The position numbers and the translations under genes are program-made. A model generated the notes under the pieces. That model saw nothing but the letters and a program-made list of their open reading frames with translations. It did not search any database and had not been told where the DNA came from. Of a stretch of DNA of 15,431 bases, positions 1 to 6,471 are shown piece by piece. This stretch comes from Fimihabitans intestinipullorum (GTDB lineage Bacteria; Bacillota_I; Bacilli_A; RF39; UBA660), in NCBI GenBank assembly GCA_018714965.1, contig DVML01000036.1, positions 1 to 15,431 on the forward strand. The letters are read 5' to 3'. Within the stretch, counting starts at the first letter, position 1; each line of letters starts with the position of its first letter.

Positions 1-105
1 CTGTACAATCTTTTTATTGTTCTTCGTAATAAAAATAATTGCAGTTCCAAGTACGATAAATAATCCAACTAATAATGTTAATAAAAGTGCTGCGAACTCA
101 TTCAT
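1..105 (-). CDS. Probable ZIP-family metal transporter, N-terminal fragment
   Basis: This is the start of a minus-strand gene cut by the window edge; 35 codons are visible. The ATG at 105-103 follows a good ribosome-binding site (GAGGGG, 6 nt spacing). The peptide begins MNEFAALLLTLLVG and is one hydrophobic helix (about residues 4-26) followed by the basic stretch TKNNKK. A short N-terminal helix followed by a lysine-rich loop resembles the first membrane segment of bacterial ZIP (ZupT-like) divalent-metal transporters, which import zinc and related ions across the cytoplasmic membrane. The family call rests on this short stretch alone and is only moderately sure. The membrane-protein call is safer. 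The rest of the gene lies left of the window. Confidence 0.5.
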   Translation of the reverse strand, partial: MNEFAALLLTLLVGLFIVLGTAIIFITKNNKKIVQ

Positions 106-130
106 TCTATCCCCTCTTTCGCACATATCT

Positions 131-139
131 ATTGTATCA
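131..139 (-). promoter_or_regulatory. Possible extended -10 promoter for the ZIP-like gene
   Basis: Read on the minus strand, TGATACAAT is an extended -10 element (TGnTAtAAT type) about 25 nt upstream of the ATG. A TTGACA lies only 7 nt further upstream, which is too close to act as its -35, so the call rests on the extended -10 only. Confidence 0.35.
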
Positions 140-164
140 TACTTGTCAACATATTCTCTCTTTT

Positions 165-203
165 TTTATAAAATAAAAGCTTCTGAAATATCAAGAAGCT
201 TTT
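165..203 (-). terminator. Intrinsic terminator of the 299-aa membrane protein gene
   Basis: Perfect 10-bp arms (AAAAGCTTCT at 175-184, AGAAGCTTTT at 194-203) enclose a 9-nt loop, with a T-rich tail on the minus strand. The stop codon (191-193) lies in the loop and the last codons are part of the stem. Confidence 0.65.
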
Positions 204-1090
204 TGGTAGAGTCCTGCAAATTTTCCAAAAAAACGATTTGGATCTTCATGGAATTCTAAGACAATTCTCTTTGATTCTCCATCCAATTTATAATGTATCT
301 CGACTGTAAATGAGATCTTATAATTCATCTTTTCATCATTTCCCAGATCTCCAACACTCTCAGAAATCATAGGTCCCCAAACACCTAACAAGGCAGTAGC
401 TAGCATTGCTCTTTCCGTACTATGATCTTCTACCTGATGCATTCCATTACTACTCACTGACAAACCTGACCTCACTGTAATCTTCTCTATTTGTTCATAT
501 TTAATTTCATATTGAAAGTTCTCAGTCGATGCAATGACAAACACTATATCTTTACTATCTTTATTTGTCGTGATCGCACACAAATGATTTGATAACTCTG
601 GTTTTCCTTTAATTCCAAAAAGATAAGTACCTACCATAAAATTATCTCGCATTTGTTCTTTCAGATTCATATCCGATATCACTTTTTGGATATCAGATTT
701 CTTTTTCGAGCGATTTTTACTTTCTTGCATTGGAAAAAATAAACTAACGATAAAAAGGATAAAACTTGCAATATAAAGATAAAACCCAAGTTCTAATTGC
801 ATCATTTCACTATAGCTATGATACACCGTATAAAATGTATAGCCAAATCCTGCAAATATAATCGGTACGGCAATATAATAAAATTTCTTACGATTCGCAT
901 ATACGATATATAGTAAAAACATGGATGTTGTGAATGCAATGCTAAATCCTTTTATTTCAAATGTCAATAAATGTTCCGTATCGAGTCTTACAAATGTCTT
1001 AAACCCTGAATAAAACAACAAAACCAAATAAATTGCAGTTACGATCGTCTTAGCACTAGTCTTTGGAACTACTTTTGTACTTTGCTCCAT
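191..1090 (-). CDS. Four-helix membrane protein with C-terminal cytosolic domain, unknown function
   Basis: I do not recognise a named family. The 299-residue product has four predicted membrane helices (about residues 14-30, 48-65, 70-88 and 100-119), a basic linker (KNRSKKK), and a soluble domain of about 150 residues. The soluble part is beta-rich around 165-205 and 255-285, with a hydrophobic, Gly/Ala-rich segment between (about 227-250, AMLATALLGVWG). This layout resembles a bacterial PH-like domain on a membrane anchor, but that is inference. I chose ATG at 1090 because GGAGTGGAG lies 6 nt upstream. An in-frame GTG at 1102 would add four residues but has its Shine-Dalgarno-like bases directly against the start codon. 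It has its own sigma-A promoter and terminator, so it appears monocistronic. Confidence 0.8.
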   Translation of the reverse strand: MEQSTKVVPKTSAKTIVTAIYLVLLFYSGFKTFVRLDTEHLLTFEIKGFSIAFTTSMFLLYIVYANRKKFYYIAVPIIFAGFGYTFYTVYHSYSEMMQLELGFYLYIASFILFIVSLFFPMQESKNRSKKKSDIQKVISDMNLKEQMRDNFMVGTYLFGIKGKPELSNHLCAITTNKDSKDIVFVIASTENFQYEIKYEQIEKITVRSGLSVSSNGMHQVEDHSTERAMLATALLGVWGPMISESVGDLGNDEKMNYKISFTVEIHYKLDGESKRIVLEFHEDPNRFFGKFAGLYQKAS

Positions 1091-1136
1091 AAAAATCTCC
1101 ACTCCCTATCACATCAATCTTTTAACTTCTATGATC

Positions 1137-1166
1137 AGTATACCTTCCTCAAAGAAAATTTGTCAA
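1137..1166 (-). promoter_or_regulatory. Sigma-A promoter of the 299-aa membrane protein gene
   Basis: On the minus strand TTGACA (1166-1161) is followed after 18 nt by TATACT (1142-1137), about 45 nt upstream of the ATG at 1090. Confidence 0.7.
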
Positions 1167-1196
1167 CATCATGAGATAACTTTCAGTCAGGTTGAC

Positions 1197-1222
1197 AAAA
1201 AAGAGAAGATAACTTCTCTTTT
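1197..1222 (-). terminator. Intrinsic terminator of the LCP gene
   Basis: AAAAGAGAAG (1199-1208) and CTTCTCTTTT (1213-1222) form a perfect 10-bp stem with a 4-nt loop and a run of six T on the minus strand. The stem begins 8 nt after the LCP stop codon. Confidence 0.85.
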
Positions 1223-1230
1223 AAAATATT

Positions 1231-3204
1231 TTACGCTGAAGGATCAATTTCTGGTGGAAGTGTTGGTTCAGATGGTGGTGTAGGATCAGGCGTTGGCGTC
1301 GGTGTTGGCTTTACAACATCATCTTCACCATCATCCGGCGTTTGTGTTGGTTTTGGTGTTTCTTTTTTATCCTCATCATCATCTTTTGGTCTTGTTGCAC
1401 CTGCTCCGTTAGAAACATTAATCGTAATAGATTTTACATATTCCATATCTGTCTTAGCTGGAATGCTTTGACTGATGACAGTTCCTTTTGCTCTAGATGA
1501 TGCCACTTGTTTGACTGCTACAGTAAACCCGTATCTTGATCCCCAACTACGTACAATCGCCTCGGTATCTCCAGAGAAATCTGGTAACAAGTTAATTCCA
1601 GTTGTTCCCTTGTTCATTTTTCCAATAATCGTTTCTTCATATGGTTCGTTAATGTCAAAACTAAACTCTTTTATCATCTTAGGTTCTTTCAATCCTAAAT
1701 TTACCTTCATCGCATCGATGACTGCCTGTAAACTTTCTTCATATGGAACAAAGTTATATAAATTCATTCTTGTACCTTGCCCACTTCTAGGATCGTAGTC
1801 ATAGATGTATGCGTCAGATCCACTAATATAAAGTCGTTGCATACTTAATAGTTCTTCCATTGGTGTATCAGCAGCTTTAATGATTACATCTTTACCAATA
1901 TTGTATAAAGATAGAATTTCGTTTGTCGTCATGTTTGTCTGCATGTTATTTCCTAAAGTATCCATAAGTTCATATACAGTATCCAAACTTCTGACATTCT
2001 TCAATTGATTCAAGATTCCTTTTACGACAAGTTGTTGGTTTTGTCCACGTACAAAGTCGTCAAATCCAGCACTCTTTCTATGACGTGCCCAAGCAAGTGC
2101 TTGTTCTCCATTTAACACCTGATGTCCTGCTTCGACACATTGTAAATTTCCAAAGTTTCTATCACTGTCTTGTTCACAGAATCCAAGTGGTACATCTACT
2201 TCGATTCCACCTAAAGAATCAACGAGTTTTACGACTCCTTTAAAGTTGATCTTTACATAGTAGTCAATTGTAATTCCCGTAAAGTTTTGAATTGTATTGA
2301 TCATACATGATTCTCCTTGCCAAGCAGCATGTGTAATCTTATTTTTTCTCTGATTCTTCATACATGCGATTGGAACATAAGTATCACGTGGAATACTTAA
2401 AATGGTAGAACTCAACGTCTTAGGGTTAAATGTAATTAACATGAGAGAATCTCCATTGTAAGAAGCCGTTCTAACATCTTCCTGCTCAGAATCTACTCCC
2501 ATTAAAAGAATTGTAAAAGGCTCTTTCAAGTTAGATCCTGCCTTCTTTTCTGCTTTTACTTCTTTTGTTTGCGTATATATGATCTTTGTTGTGTTTCCAA
2601 TTTCAGCATAAGTTTCAATGCTACTAAACATTGCTACATAATCCGTTGGTAGGAAAACATAATCAATTTTTTCATTTAATAATGCATCTAATAAATCTGT
2701 GTATGTATCATAATCTTCTATTTTATTTTTTAGATTATTCTTATCGATAATTTCCTCTGGTATCGTATACCCTTCGACACTTGTCTCATCCGTAATACGA
2801 CCAATTTTCTTATTGTTCATATCTTTGATAGAATCTACTTTGTTCGATTTTAGCGTTACGATACTTGTAGAATACAAATCATGACTCGATGTCAAGTTAT
2901 CTACCTTTGAATACGTTTTAATAATAAACCCACCGATTACAATTAAAATTACTACATATATTATAGATAAAATGATACGTGGTATATATTTTGATATCTT
3001 TCGTTTCTTTAATGATCGGATATAAGAACGCAAAGTCAATAACCATATCATTACAACTACAACAGAAACGATAAAACGTAGTGTATTTTCAATTCCATTT
3101 AATAAACTGATTGCATAGATAAAATAAACTGAAGCTCCTGTTACAATTAAAAACAATAACATCATAATTATGAGCCATCCTTTTGCTTTTTTCAATTCTT
3201 TCAC
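1231..3204 (-). CDS. LCP-family cell-wall ligase with substrate-binding-like segment and PASTA domain
   Basis: This 657-residue protein has three N-terminal membrane helices (about 11-32, 41-58, 74-96), placing the rest outside the cell. Residues 105-215 resemble half of a solute-binding fold (KDMNNKKIGRI, then a DYVFLPTDY stretch). The LytR-CpsA-Psr domain covers about 228-402, with FTILLMGVD, GDSLMLITF, SIPRDTYV and ALAWARHRK. LCP enzymes attach teichoic acids or other glycopolymers from lipid carriers to peptidoglycan. Residues 537-600 form one PASTA domain (KGTVISQSIPA is typical), a module that binds peptidoglycan stem peptides or beta-lactams. The last 57 residues are an acidic, PTPTPTPDPTP-rich tail. 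Four cysteines (281, 300, 343, 356) lie in the LCP domain and could form disulfides. The start is GTG at 3204, with AAGGAGGA 7 nt upstream. LCP identity is secure. The outer modules are inferred from motif pattern. Confidence 0.93.
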   Translation of the reverse strand: MKELKKAKGWLIIMMLLFLIVTGASVYFIYAISLLNGIENTLRFIVSVVVVMIWLLTLRSYIRSLKKRKISKYIPRIILSIIYVVILIVIGGFIIKTYSKVDNLTSSHDLYSTSIVTLKSNKVDSIKDMNNKKIGRITDETSVEGYTIPEEIIDKNNLKNKIEDYDTYTDLLDALLNEKIDYVFLPTDYVAMFSSIETYAEIGNTTKIIYTQTKEVKAEKKAGSNLKEPFTILLMGVDSEQEDVRTASYNGDSLMLITFNPKTLSSTILSIPRDTYVPIACMKNQRKNKITHAAWQGESCMINTIQNFTGITIDYYVKINFKGVVKLVDSLGGIEVDVPLGFCEQDSDRNFGNLQCVEAGHQVLNGEQALAWARHRKSAGFDDFVRGQNQQLVVKGILNQLKNVRSLDTVYELMDTLGNNMQTNMTTNEILSLYNIGKDVIIKAADTPMEELLSMQRLYISGSDAYIYDYDPRSGQGTRMNLYNFVPYEESLQAVIDAMKVNLGLKEPKMIKEFSFDINEPYEETIIGKMNKGTTGINLLPDFSGDTEAIVRSWGSRYGFTVAVKQVASSRAKGTVISQSIPAKTDMEYVKSITINVSNGAGATRPKDDDEDKKETPKPTQTPDDGEDDVVKPTPTPTPDPTPPSEPTLPPEIDPSA

Positions 3205-3233
3205 AGACAGTCCTCCTTAGATTAGCTTCTATC

Positions 3234-3262
3234 ATTATAAAACAAAATTGTATAATAGACAA
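3234..3262 (-). promoter_or_regulatory. Sigma-A promoter of the LCP gene
   Basis: On the minus strand TTGTCT (3262-3257), a 17-nt spacer and a perfect TATAAT (3239-3234) lie 30 nt upstream of the GTG start. The 117 nt between this and the divergent tRNA-Cys promoter show no further signal I can support. Confidence 0.8.
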
Positions 3263-3379
3263 GTTTTTAGAATAAAGTTTCTGTAATTTCTGTCGTTTGA
3301 CATTTTTTTCGATTGCCCCCATTTTTGGCTCGAAAGAATCACAAAATATTTTCTGTTGAATAAAATATGATTAGAATGC

Positions 3380-3408
3380 TTGCACCCAAAGTTTTTTTCT
3401 GATATAAT
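3380..3408 (+). promoter_or_regulatory. Sigma-A promoter of tRNA-Cys
   Basis: TTGCAC (3380-3385), a 17-nt spacer and TATAAT (3403-3408). Transcription should start near 3414-3415. Confidence 0.85.
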
Positions 3409-3413
3409 TTAAT

Positions 3414-3430
3414 TGTTCTTTTCAAGAACA
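3414..3430 (+). other. 17-nt hairpin at the 5' end of the tRNA-Cys precursor
   Basis: TGTTCTT (3414-3420), TTC loop and AAGAACA (3424-3430) form a perfect 7-bp hairpin that begins 6 nt after the -10 hexamer, at the predicted start of the transcript, and ends 9 nt before the mature tRNA. A matching element precedes tRNA-Arg. Confidence 0.6.
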
Positions 3431-3439
3431 CATAAAAAC

Positions 3440-3513
3440 GGGTCTATAGCCAAGTGGTAAGGCACGGGACTGCAACTCCCTCATCGTTGGTTCAAATCCG
3501 ACTAGGCCCTCCA
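3440..3513 (+). tRNA. tRNA-Cys (anticodon GCA)
   Basis: This 74-nt gene folds as a complete cloverleaf. The acceptor stem GGGTCTA pairs with TAGGCCC (one G-T pair), the D-arm contains AGCCAAGTGGTAAGGC, the anticodon loop CTGCAAC carries GCA at 3472-3474, and the T-arm contains GGTTCAAATCC. The discriminator base is T, as is usual for tRNA-Cys, and CCA is encoded (3511-3513). It is monocistronic, with its own promoter and a following terminator. Confidence 0.97.
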
Positions 3514-3523
3514 TAAATAAAAT

Positions 3524-3560
3524 AACTTACGAGCTATCATAGTTCGTAAGTTTTATTTTA
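3524..3560. terminator. Probably bidirectional terminator between tRNA-Cys and the ABC operon
   Basis: AACTTACGA (3524-3532) pairs with TCGTAAGTT (3544-3552) around an 11-nt loop. T-rich tails follow on both strands (TTATTTTA on the plus, ATTTTATTT on the minus). It can end tRNA-Cys transcription from the left and the convergent ABC operon from the right. Confidence 0.75.
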
Positions 3561-3571
3561 CATATAAAATA

Positions 3572-4201
3572 TTAAAATTCTTTTTTCTGATAAATGTGTT
3601 TTGAAATGATATAGGAAATAGAAAATAATATGATTCCTCCTACGATAATTAACCATAAACCATAAGAATTCAAAAAGGAAACCATTCCTGTAAATTGACT
3701 CCAATCGACACTTTTTACGAGAAATCCTAGTACAGCGCTAATGAAAAAGAATCCAAAGAATAAAACAAGTCTTCCCTTTTCTGTTCCATATTTAAATATC
3801 AAAGGAAACATAAATGACTGTAATAAAATCATTGCAAATGAACACCCTAACATCATTTCATTCATCTGTGTCCACACTATTTTATTCCCAAGCAAACTAA
3901 CAACAAAAGCAAATAAGTACGTTATCAAAATGGCTCCAATCGTTAGTAAAATACTTCCTATATATTTCGCACGAACGATTGTCGTTCGATCTTTTACTAA
4001 CGTAATCGCATAAGCATTCCACTTATTATAATCGTCATAACTAAACGTCGTCATAAATACCATGACACTGATGAAGACAGGTACGAAATAGAAAATTTCA
4101 TTTCCATCCATTGCGATCAATAAGATAATTGCAAGAAAGAGCAATAAATGTTTCCAATTTCCTCTCATGACAAATAAATCTTTCTTCATTAGACCTAACA
4201 T
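3572..4201 (-). CDS. ABC-2 type transporter permease
   Basis: The 209-residue protein is almost entirely hydrophobic, with about six predicted membrane helices (near 18-33, 35-52, 80-105, 115-135, 143-162 and 182-200) and the N-terminal amphipathic start MLGLMKKDLFVMRGNW. That opening and the size fit the short ABC-2 permeases that pair with BcrA-type ATPases. Its ATG at 4201 overlaps the last 7 nt of the ATPase gene (ATGTTAG), and AAGGAG lies 7 nt upstream inside that gene, so translation is probably coupled. It is the last gene of a repressor-ATPase-permease operon. The substrate is unknown; relatives are linked to export of peptide antibiotics or response to cell-wall stress. Confidence 0.85.
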   Translation of the reverse strand: MLGLMKKDLFVMRGNWKHLLLFLAIILLIAMDGNEIFYFVPVFISVMVFMTTFSYDDYNKWNAYAITLVKDRTTIVRAKYIGSILLTIGAILITYLFAFVVSLLGNKIVWTQMNEMMLGCSFAMILLQSFMFPLIFKYGTEKGRLVLFFGFFFISAVLGFLVKSVDWSQFTGMVSFLNSYGLWLIIVGGIILFSISYIISKHIYQKKEF

Positions 4202-5031
4202 ACTTTCACTCCTTTTATCGTAAGCACCATCAATTCTTCTAAACTGATACGATCCACAACCATGTTCGGATATTTCTTTTTCATTCGTTTTTGATCAGTT
4301 ACTAATAATTCATATTGATACTTTCCCTTTTTATATGTCACGTAGTCCTTTGGATCAATCGTTTTCCATTCTTTTTCACTACACTTTAAAACTCCATATT
4401 CTTCTAGTAAAGTATCTCTATTTTCCTTTAATATAATCTTTCCATCGTCCAAAAAGATAATGTAATCTGCGATATGTTCTAAATCGCTCGTGATATGAGT
4501 AGAAAATAAAATAGTATGATTTTCATCTTGAATAAATTCTAAAAATAGATCCAAAACTTCGCTTCTTACAACCGGATCTAATCCACTCGTAGGTTCATCT
4601 AAAATAAGTAGACTTGGATGATGAGAAAAAGCGGTTGCGATTTCCAATTTTTTTCTCATTCCTTTCGACATCGTTTTGATGGCTTTATGAAGTGGTAGAT
4701 CAAAATCTTTCATGTATCGAAAATACATATCTGCGTCCCAAGTAGAATAAATATCCTTCATGATATAATGAATATCCATCGGTGTTAAAATCTCTGGGAA
4801 AAAGGATTGATCTAATACAACGCCGACATGTTCAGATCCTTTTTCAAAGGAAATCGTTCCTTGCTCTGGATGAATAATGTCTAACATAGATTTCATTAAA
4901 GTAGTTTTCCCTGCTCCATTTTCTCCAATGAGACCGATGATCATTCCTTTTGGAATCTCTAAATCGACATTCAATTGAAACTTTGAATCATATTGCTTTG
5001 TTAAATTATGAATTTTTACTGCACTTTTCAT
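4195..5031 (-). CDS. ABC transporter ATP-binding protein (BcrA/YtrB type)
   Basis: This 278-residue ATPase is complete. It has Walker A GENGAGKT (36-43), Q-loop Gln75, a signature written MSKGM (121-125) instead of LSGGQ, Walker B LLILDEP (141-147), the D-loop SGLD, and the switch His179. The SKGM signature is typical of ATPases that drive small ABC-2 exporters. After about residue 215 a 60-residue C-terminal extension follows. The ATG at 5031 lies 26 nt inside the end of the repressor gene, with AGGAG 8 nt upstream. An upstream in-frame start at 5058 would add nine residues before the conserved MKSAVKIHNLTK opening and is less likely. With the permease it should form a membrane exporter. Confidence 0.92.
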   Translation of the reverse strand: MKSAVKIHNLTKQYDSKFQLNVDLEIPKGMIIGLIGENGAGKTTLMKSMLDIIHPEQGTISFEKGSEHVGVVLDQSFFPEILTPMDIHYIMKDIYSTWDADMYFRYMKDFDLPLHKAIKTMSKGMRKKLEIATAFSHHPSLLILDEPTSGLDPVVRSEVLDLFLEFIQDENHTILFSTHITSDLEHIADYIIFLDDGKIILKENRDTLLEEYGVLKCSEKEWKTIDPKDYVTYKKGKYQYELLVTDQKRMKKKYPNMVVDRISLEELMVLTIKGVKVC

Positions 5032-5407
5032 TTTCCTCACTCCTATACATATATTCAAATAATTCTATAATTTCATCTTTTGGTATTTGATAACACTTGC
5101 TAATATCTATAATTTTCAAAAGATAACTTTCTATTTCTTGTTGTTTCCTATCTTTTAATAGTTCTACATTTTGCGGTGCAACAAAGGTTCCTTTTCCTTG
5201 CCTGGAAATAATATAGCCTTCTTTTTCCAACTCGTCATACGCTTTCTTGATCGTCATAACACTTATTTTAATATCGAGTGCTAAAGCACGAATCGATGGT
5301 AAAGCTTCGTTTTCTGCTAGCTCTCCTGACATAATCTGTTCGATGATCGTATTTTTAATCTGTTCGTAAATAGGAACAGAACTACTGTTACTAATGACTA
5401 TCTTCAC
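5006..5407 (-). CDS. GntR-family (YtrA subfamily) transcriptional repressor
   Basis: This 133-residue protein has an N-terminal winged helix-turn-helix (about 11-76) with the standard signatures VPIYEQIKNTII, LPSIRALA, VMTIKKAYDELEKEGYI and RQGKGTFVA. A short helical C-terminal part of about 50 residues follows, without the large effector domain of other GntR branches; this is the YtrA layout. Such repressors usually head an ABC-transporter operon and control it, as here. The start is GTG at 5407, with GAGGTGAT just upstream. Its promoter contains an inverted repeat that is probably its own operator. The inducer is unknown, perhaps an envelope-active compound. Confidence 0.9.
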   Translation of the reverse strand: MKIVISNSSSVPIYEQIKNTIIEQIMSGELAENEALPSIRALALDIKISVMTIKKAYDELEKEGYIISRQGKGTFVAPQNVELLKDRKQQEIESYLLKIIDISKCYQIPKDEIIELFEYMYRSEENEKCSKNS

Positions 5408-5420
5408 AACATCACCTCAA

Positions 5421-5453
5421 CTGTTATACATAATATATAACAGTATATAACAA
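5421..5453 (-). promoter_or_regulatory. Probable operator of the GntR-type repressor
   Basis: CTGTTATA (5421-5428) and TATAACAG (5436-5443) form a perfect 8-bp inverted repeat around a 7-nt centre. A third half-site, TATAACA (5446-5452), follows. The repeat covers the -10 hexamer and the third half-site lies in the spacer, so a bound dimer would block RNA polymerase. Assignment to this repressor is inferred from position. Confidence 0.65.
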
Positions 5454-5460
5454 TTGTCAA
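5432..5460 (-). promoter_or_regulatory. Sigma-A promoter of the GntR-ABC operon
   Basis: On the minus strand a perfect TTGACA (5460-5455), a 17-nt spacer and TATATT (5437-5432) lie 24 nt upstream of the GTG start. Confidence 0.75.
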
Positions 5461-5575
5461 TAAAAAATGAAAAAATAATAGTTTTCTTTGATTTCTTTTC
5501 TTTTTCGTGATTTTAGTTCTAAACGGGACAAAGGGTAATATACTTTACTAGAGAAATTACTGGGAGGGAAAAAAT

Positions 5576-6106
5576 ATGATAAATAAAAAAAGTTTGTGGT
5601 TTCTTACGTTATTTAGTTTAATTCTCGTATTAAGTGTCTACTATGTTACGATGCCGACAGAACTATTACTCACTGGTAGCAACCAATATAATACGGACAG
5701 CCAAGAGAAAAAGAAAGAAACCAAAAAAAATGAAAATGAAGCGACTGTAAGTATCGAAGAAAGCGAAATACTAACTTCTCTTCGAGTGGAAGCAGATGAG
5801 CAAATGGTACAAGAAATGAATGAGTTAAAAGAAATTTTAACAAATTCAGAAAGTACGACGGAAGAGAAAAATCAAGCTTTCGAAAAAATGAAGAATCTAA
5901 ATGTAACTCGTGGTGAAGAAGAAACGCTAGAAAAAAATATCAAAAGTGAGTTTAATTTAGAAGCATTCGTTAAAATCGATGGTGATCAAATTCGCGTTGT
6001 CGTCGTTGCAGATAAGCTTGACAACAAACAGGCAAATAATATCATGCGCAGTATCCAAAAAAATTACGACACGAAAAAATATATCTCTGTCAAATATCAA
6101 AAATAG
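5576..6106 (+). CDS. spoIIIAH: SpoIIIAH-like stage III sporulation protein
   Basis: The 176-residue protein opens MINKKSLWFLTLFSLILVLSVYY, a single membrane helix (about 6-24) matching the start of Bacillus SpoIIIAH. A charged linker and a C-terminal ring-building (YscJ/FliF-like) domain follow (about 65-176), with LRVEADEQ, TTEEKNQAFEKM, FVKIDGDQIRVVV and KQANNIMRSI. SpoIIIAH sits in the mother-cell membrane and pairs with SpoIIQ across the intermembrane space to form the feeding channel around the engulfed forespore. It is shorter than the B. subtilis protein (about 218 residues) mainly in the linker. A GGGAGGG site precedes the ATG by 7 nt. No other spoIIIA gene lies beside it in this window. 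A TATACT at 5539-5544 could be a -10, but I see no matching -35. Confidence 0.88.
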   Translation: MINKKSLWFLTLFSLILVLSVYYVTMPTELLLTGSNQYNTDSQEKKKETKKNENEATVSIEESEILTSLRVEADEQMVQEMNELKEILTNSESTTEEKNQAFEKMKNLNVTRGEEETLEKNIKSEFNLEAFVKIDGDQIRVVVVADKLDNKQANNIMRSIQKNYDTKKYISVKYQK

Positions 6107-6125
6107 ATGTCTCATCTATTTTTAT
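6101..6125 (+). terminator. Intrinsic terminator of spoIIIAH
   Basis: AAATAGATG (6101-6109) pairs perfectly with CATCTATTT (6113-6121) around a 3-nt loop, followed by TTATA. The stop codon TAG (6104-6106) lies in the left arm. Confidence 0.7.
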
Positions 6126-6143
6126 ATTGAGTGAAAATCCCGC

Positions 6144-6170
6144 ACGAAAAAACAGGTTGCACATAAAATA
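6144..6170 (+). promoter_or_regulatory. Candidate sigma-K promoter of gerE
   Basis: CATAAAATA (6162-6170) matches the sigma-K -10 consensus CATAnnnTA exactly. An AC at 6144-6145 lies 16 nt upstream, at the -35 spacing. B. subtilis gerE is transcribed by sigma-K, so motif and gene agree. The -35 motif is short and proves little alone. Confidence 0.55.
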
Positions 6171-6215
6171 ATATGAGAAAGTAAAAACCACCCAACTTAG
6201 GAAGTGAGGGAAATC

Positions 6216-6422
6216 GTGAACAAGAGCATATTAACCAAAAGAGAAAAACAAGTTTTTGAGTTACTCATACTAAATAAATCGACGACTGAGATCGCGAAGG
6301 AATTACATATTAGTGAGAAAACAGTCCGCAATCACATTTCGAATGCCATGCAAAAGCTTGGGGTGAAAGGGCGTGCTGGAGCAGTTGTAGAACTTTTGAA
6401 ACTTGGAGAAATTTCATTATAA
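6216..6422 (+). CDS. gerE: GerE, late mother-cell sporulation regulator (LuxR-type HTH)
   Basis: The product (68 residues from GTG at 6216) is a stand-alone LuxR/GerE DNA-binding domain: LTKREKQVFELL, then TEIAKELHISEKTVRNHI and SNAMQKLGVKGR. It matches B. subtilis GerE (74 residues) almost position for position, which is stronger than a general LuxR-domain resemblance. GerE activates and represses late sigma-K genes, mainly for coat assembly, in the mother cell. I prefer GTG 6216, with GAGGG about 5 nt upstream. GTG at 6204 would give 72 residues, but AGGA touches it directly. It lies between spoIIIAH and gerM, has a sigma-K-like promoter upstream, and ends in its own terminator. Confidence 0.92.
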   Translation: MNKSILTKREKQVFELLILNKSTTEIAKELHISEKTVRNHISNAMQKLGVKGRAGAVVELLKLGEISL

Positions 6423-6447
6423 AATCGTATTAAAATACGATTTTTTT
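6421..6447 (+). terminator. Intrinsic terminator of gerE
   Basis: AAAATCGTAT (6421-6430) and ATACGATTTT (6435-6444) form a perfect 10-bp stem with a 4-nt loop and a T run to 6447. The stem starts inside the TAA stop codon. Confidence 0.85.
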
Positions 6448-6471
6448 CATATAGTTAGTTAGAGGTGACTT

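Noticed and set aside
17..259. Plus-strand open frame of 80 codons
   Set aside because: It lies antisense to the ZIP-like gene start and the end of the membrane-protein gene, crosses a promoter and a terminator, and has no ribosome-binding site.
1300..1390. Repetitive sequence at the 3' end of the LCP gene as a DNA repeat array
   Set aside because: It encodes the Pro/Thr/Asp-rich tail of the LCP protein and shows no spacer structure, so it is low-complexity coding sequence and not a CRISPR or other array.
3286..3320. TTGACA-like hexamer on the plus strand between the LCP and tRNA-Cys promoters
   Set aside because: No -10 follows at 16-18 nt, and there is no gene for it to serve.
3089..3322. 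Minus-strand open frame of 77 codons over the LCP promoter
   Set aside because: It runs through the LCP promoter and ribosome-binding site in another frame, and the translation has no family features.
5539..5544. TATACT upstream of spoIIIAH as a promoter -10
   Set aside because: No acceptable -35 for sigma-A and no sigma-E or sigma-F pattern at the right spacing, so I did not call a promoter.
6204..6215. Upstream GTG start for gerE giving 72 residues
   Set aside because: The Shine-Dalgarno bases directly abut the codon. GTG 6216 has normal spacing.
6429..6457. Sigma-E-like promoter for gerM (CATATAGT at 6448 with GTATT upstream)
   Set aside because: The -35 match is partial and lies in the gerE terminator stem, and the predicted transcript start would cut into the ribosome-binding site.
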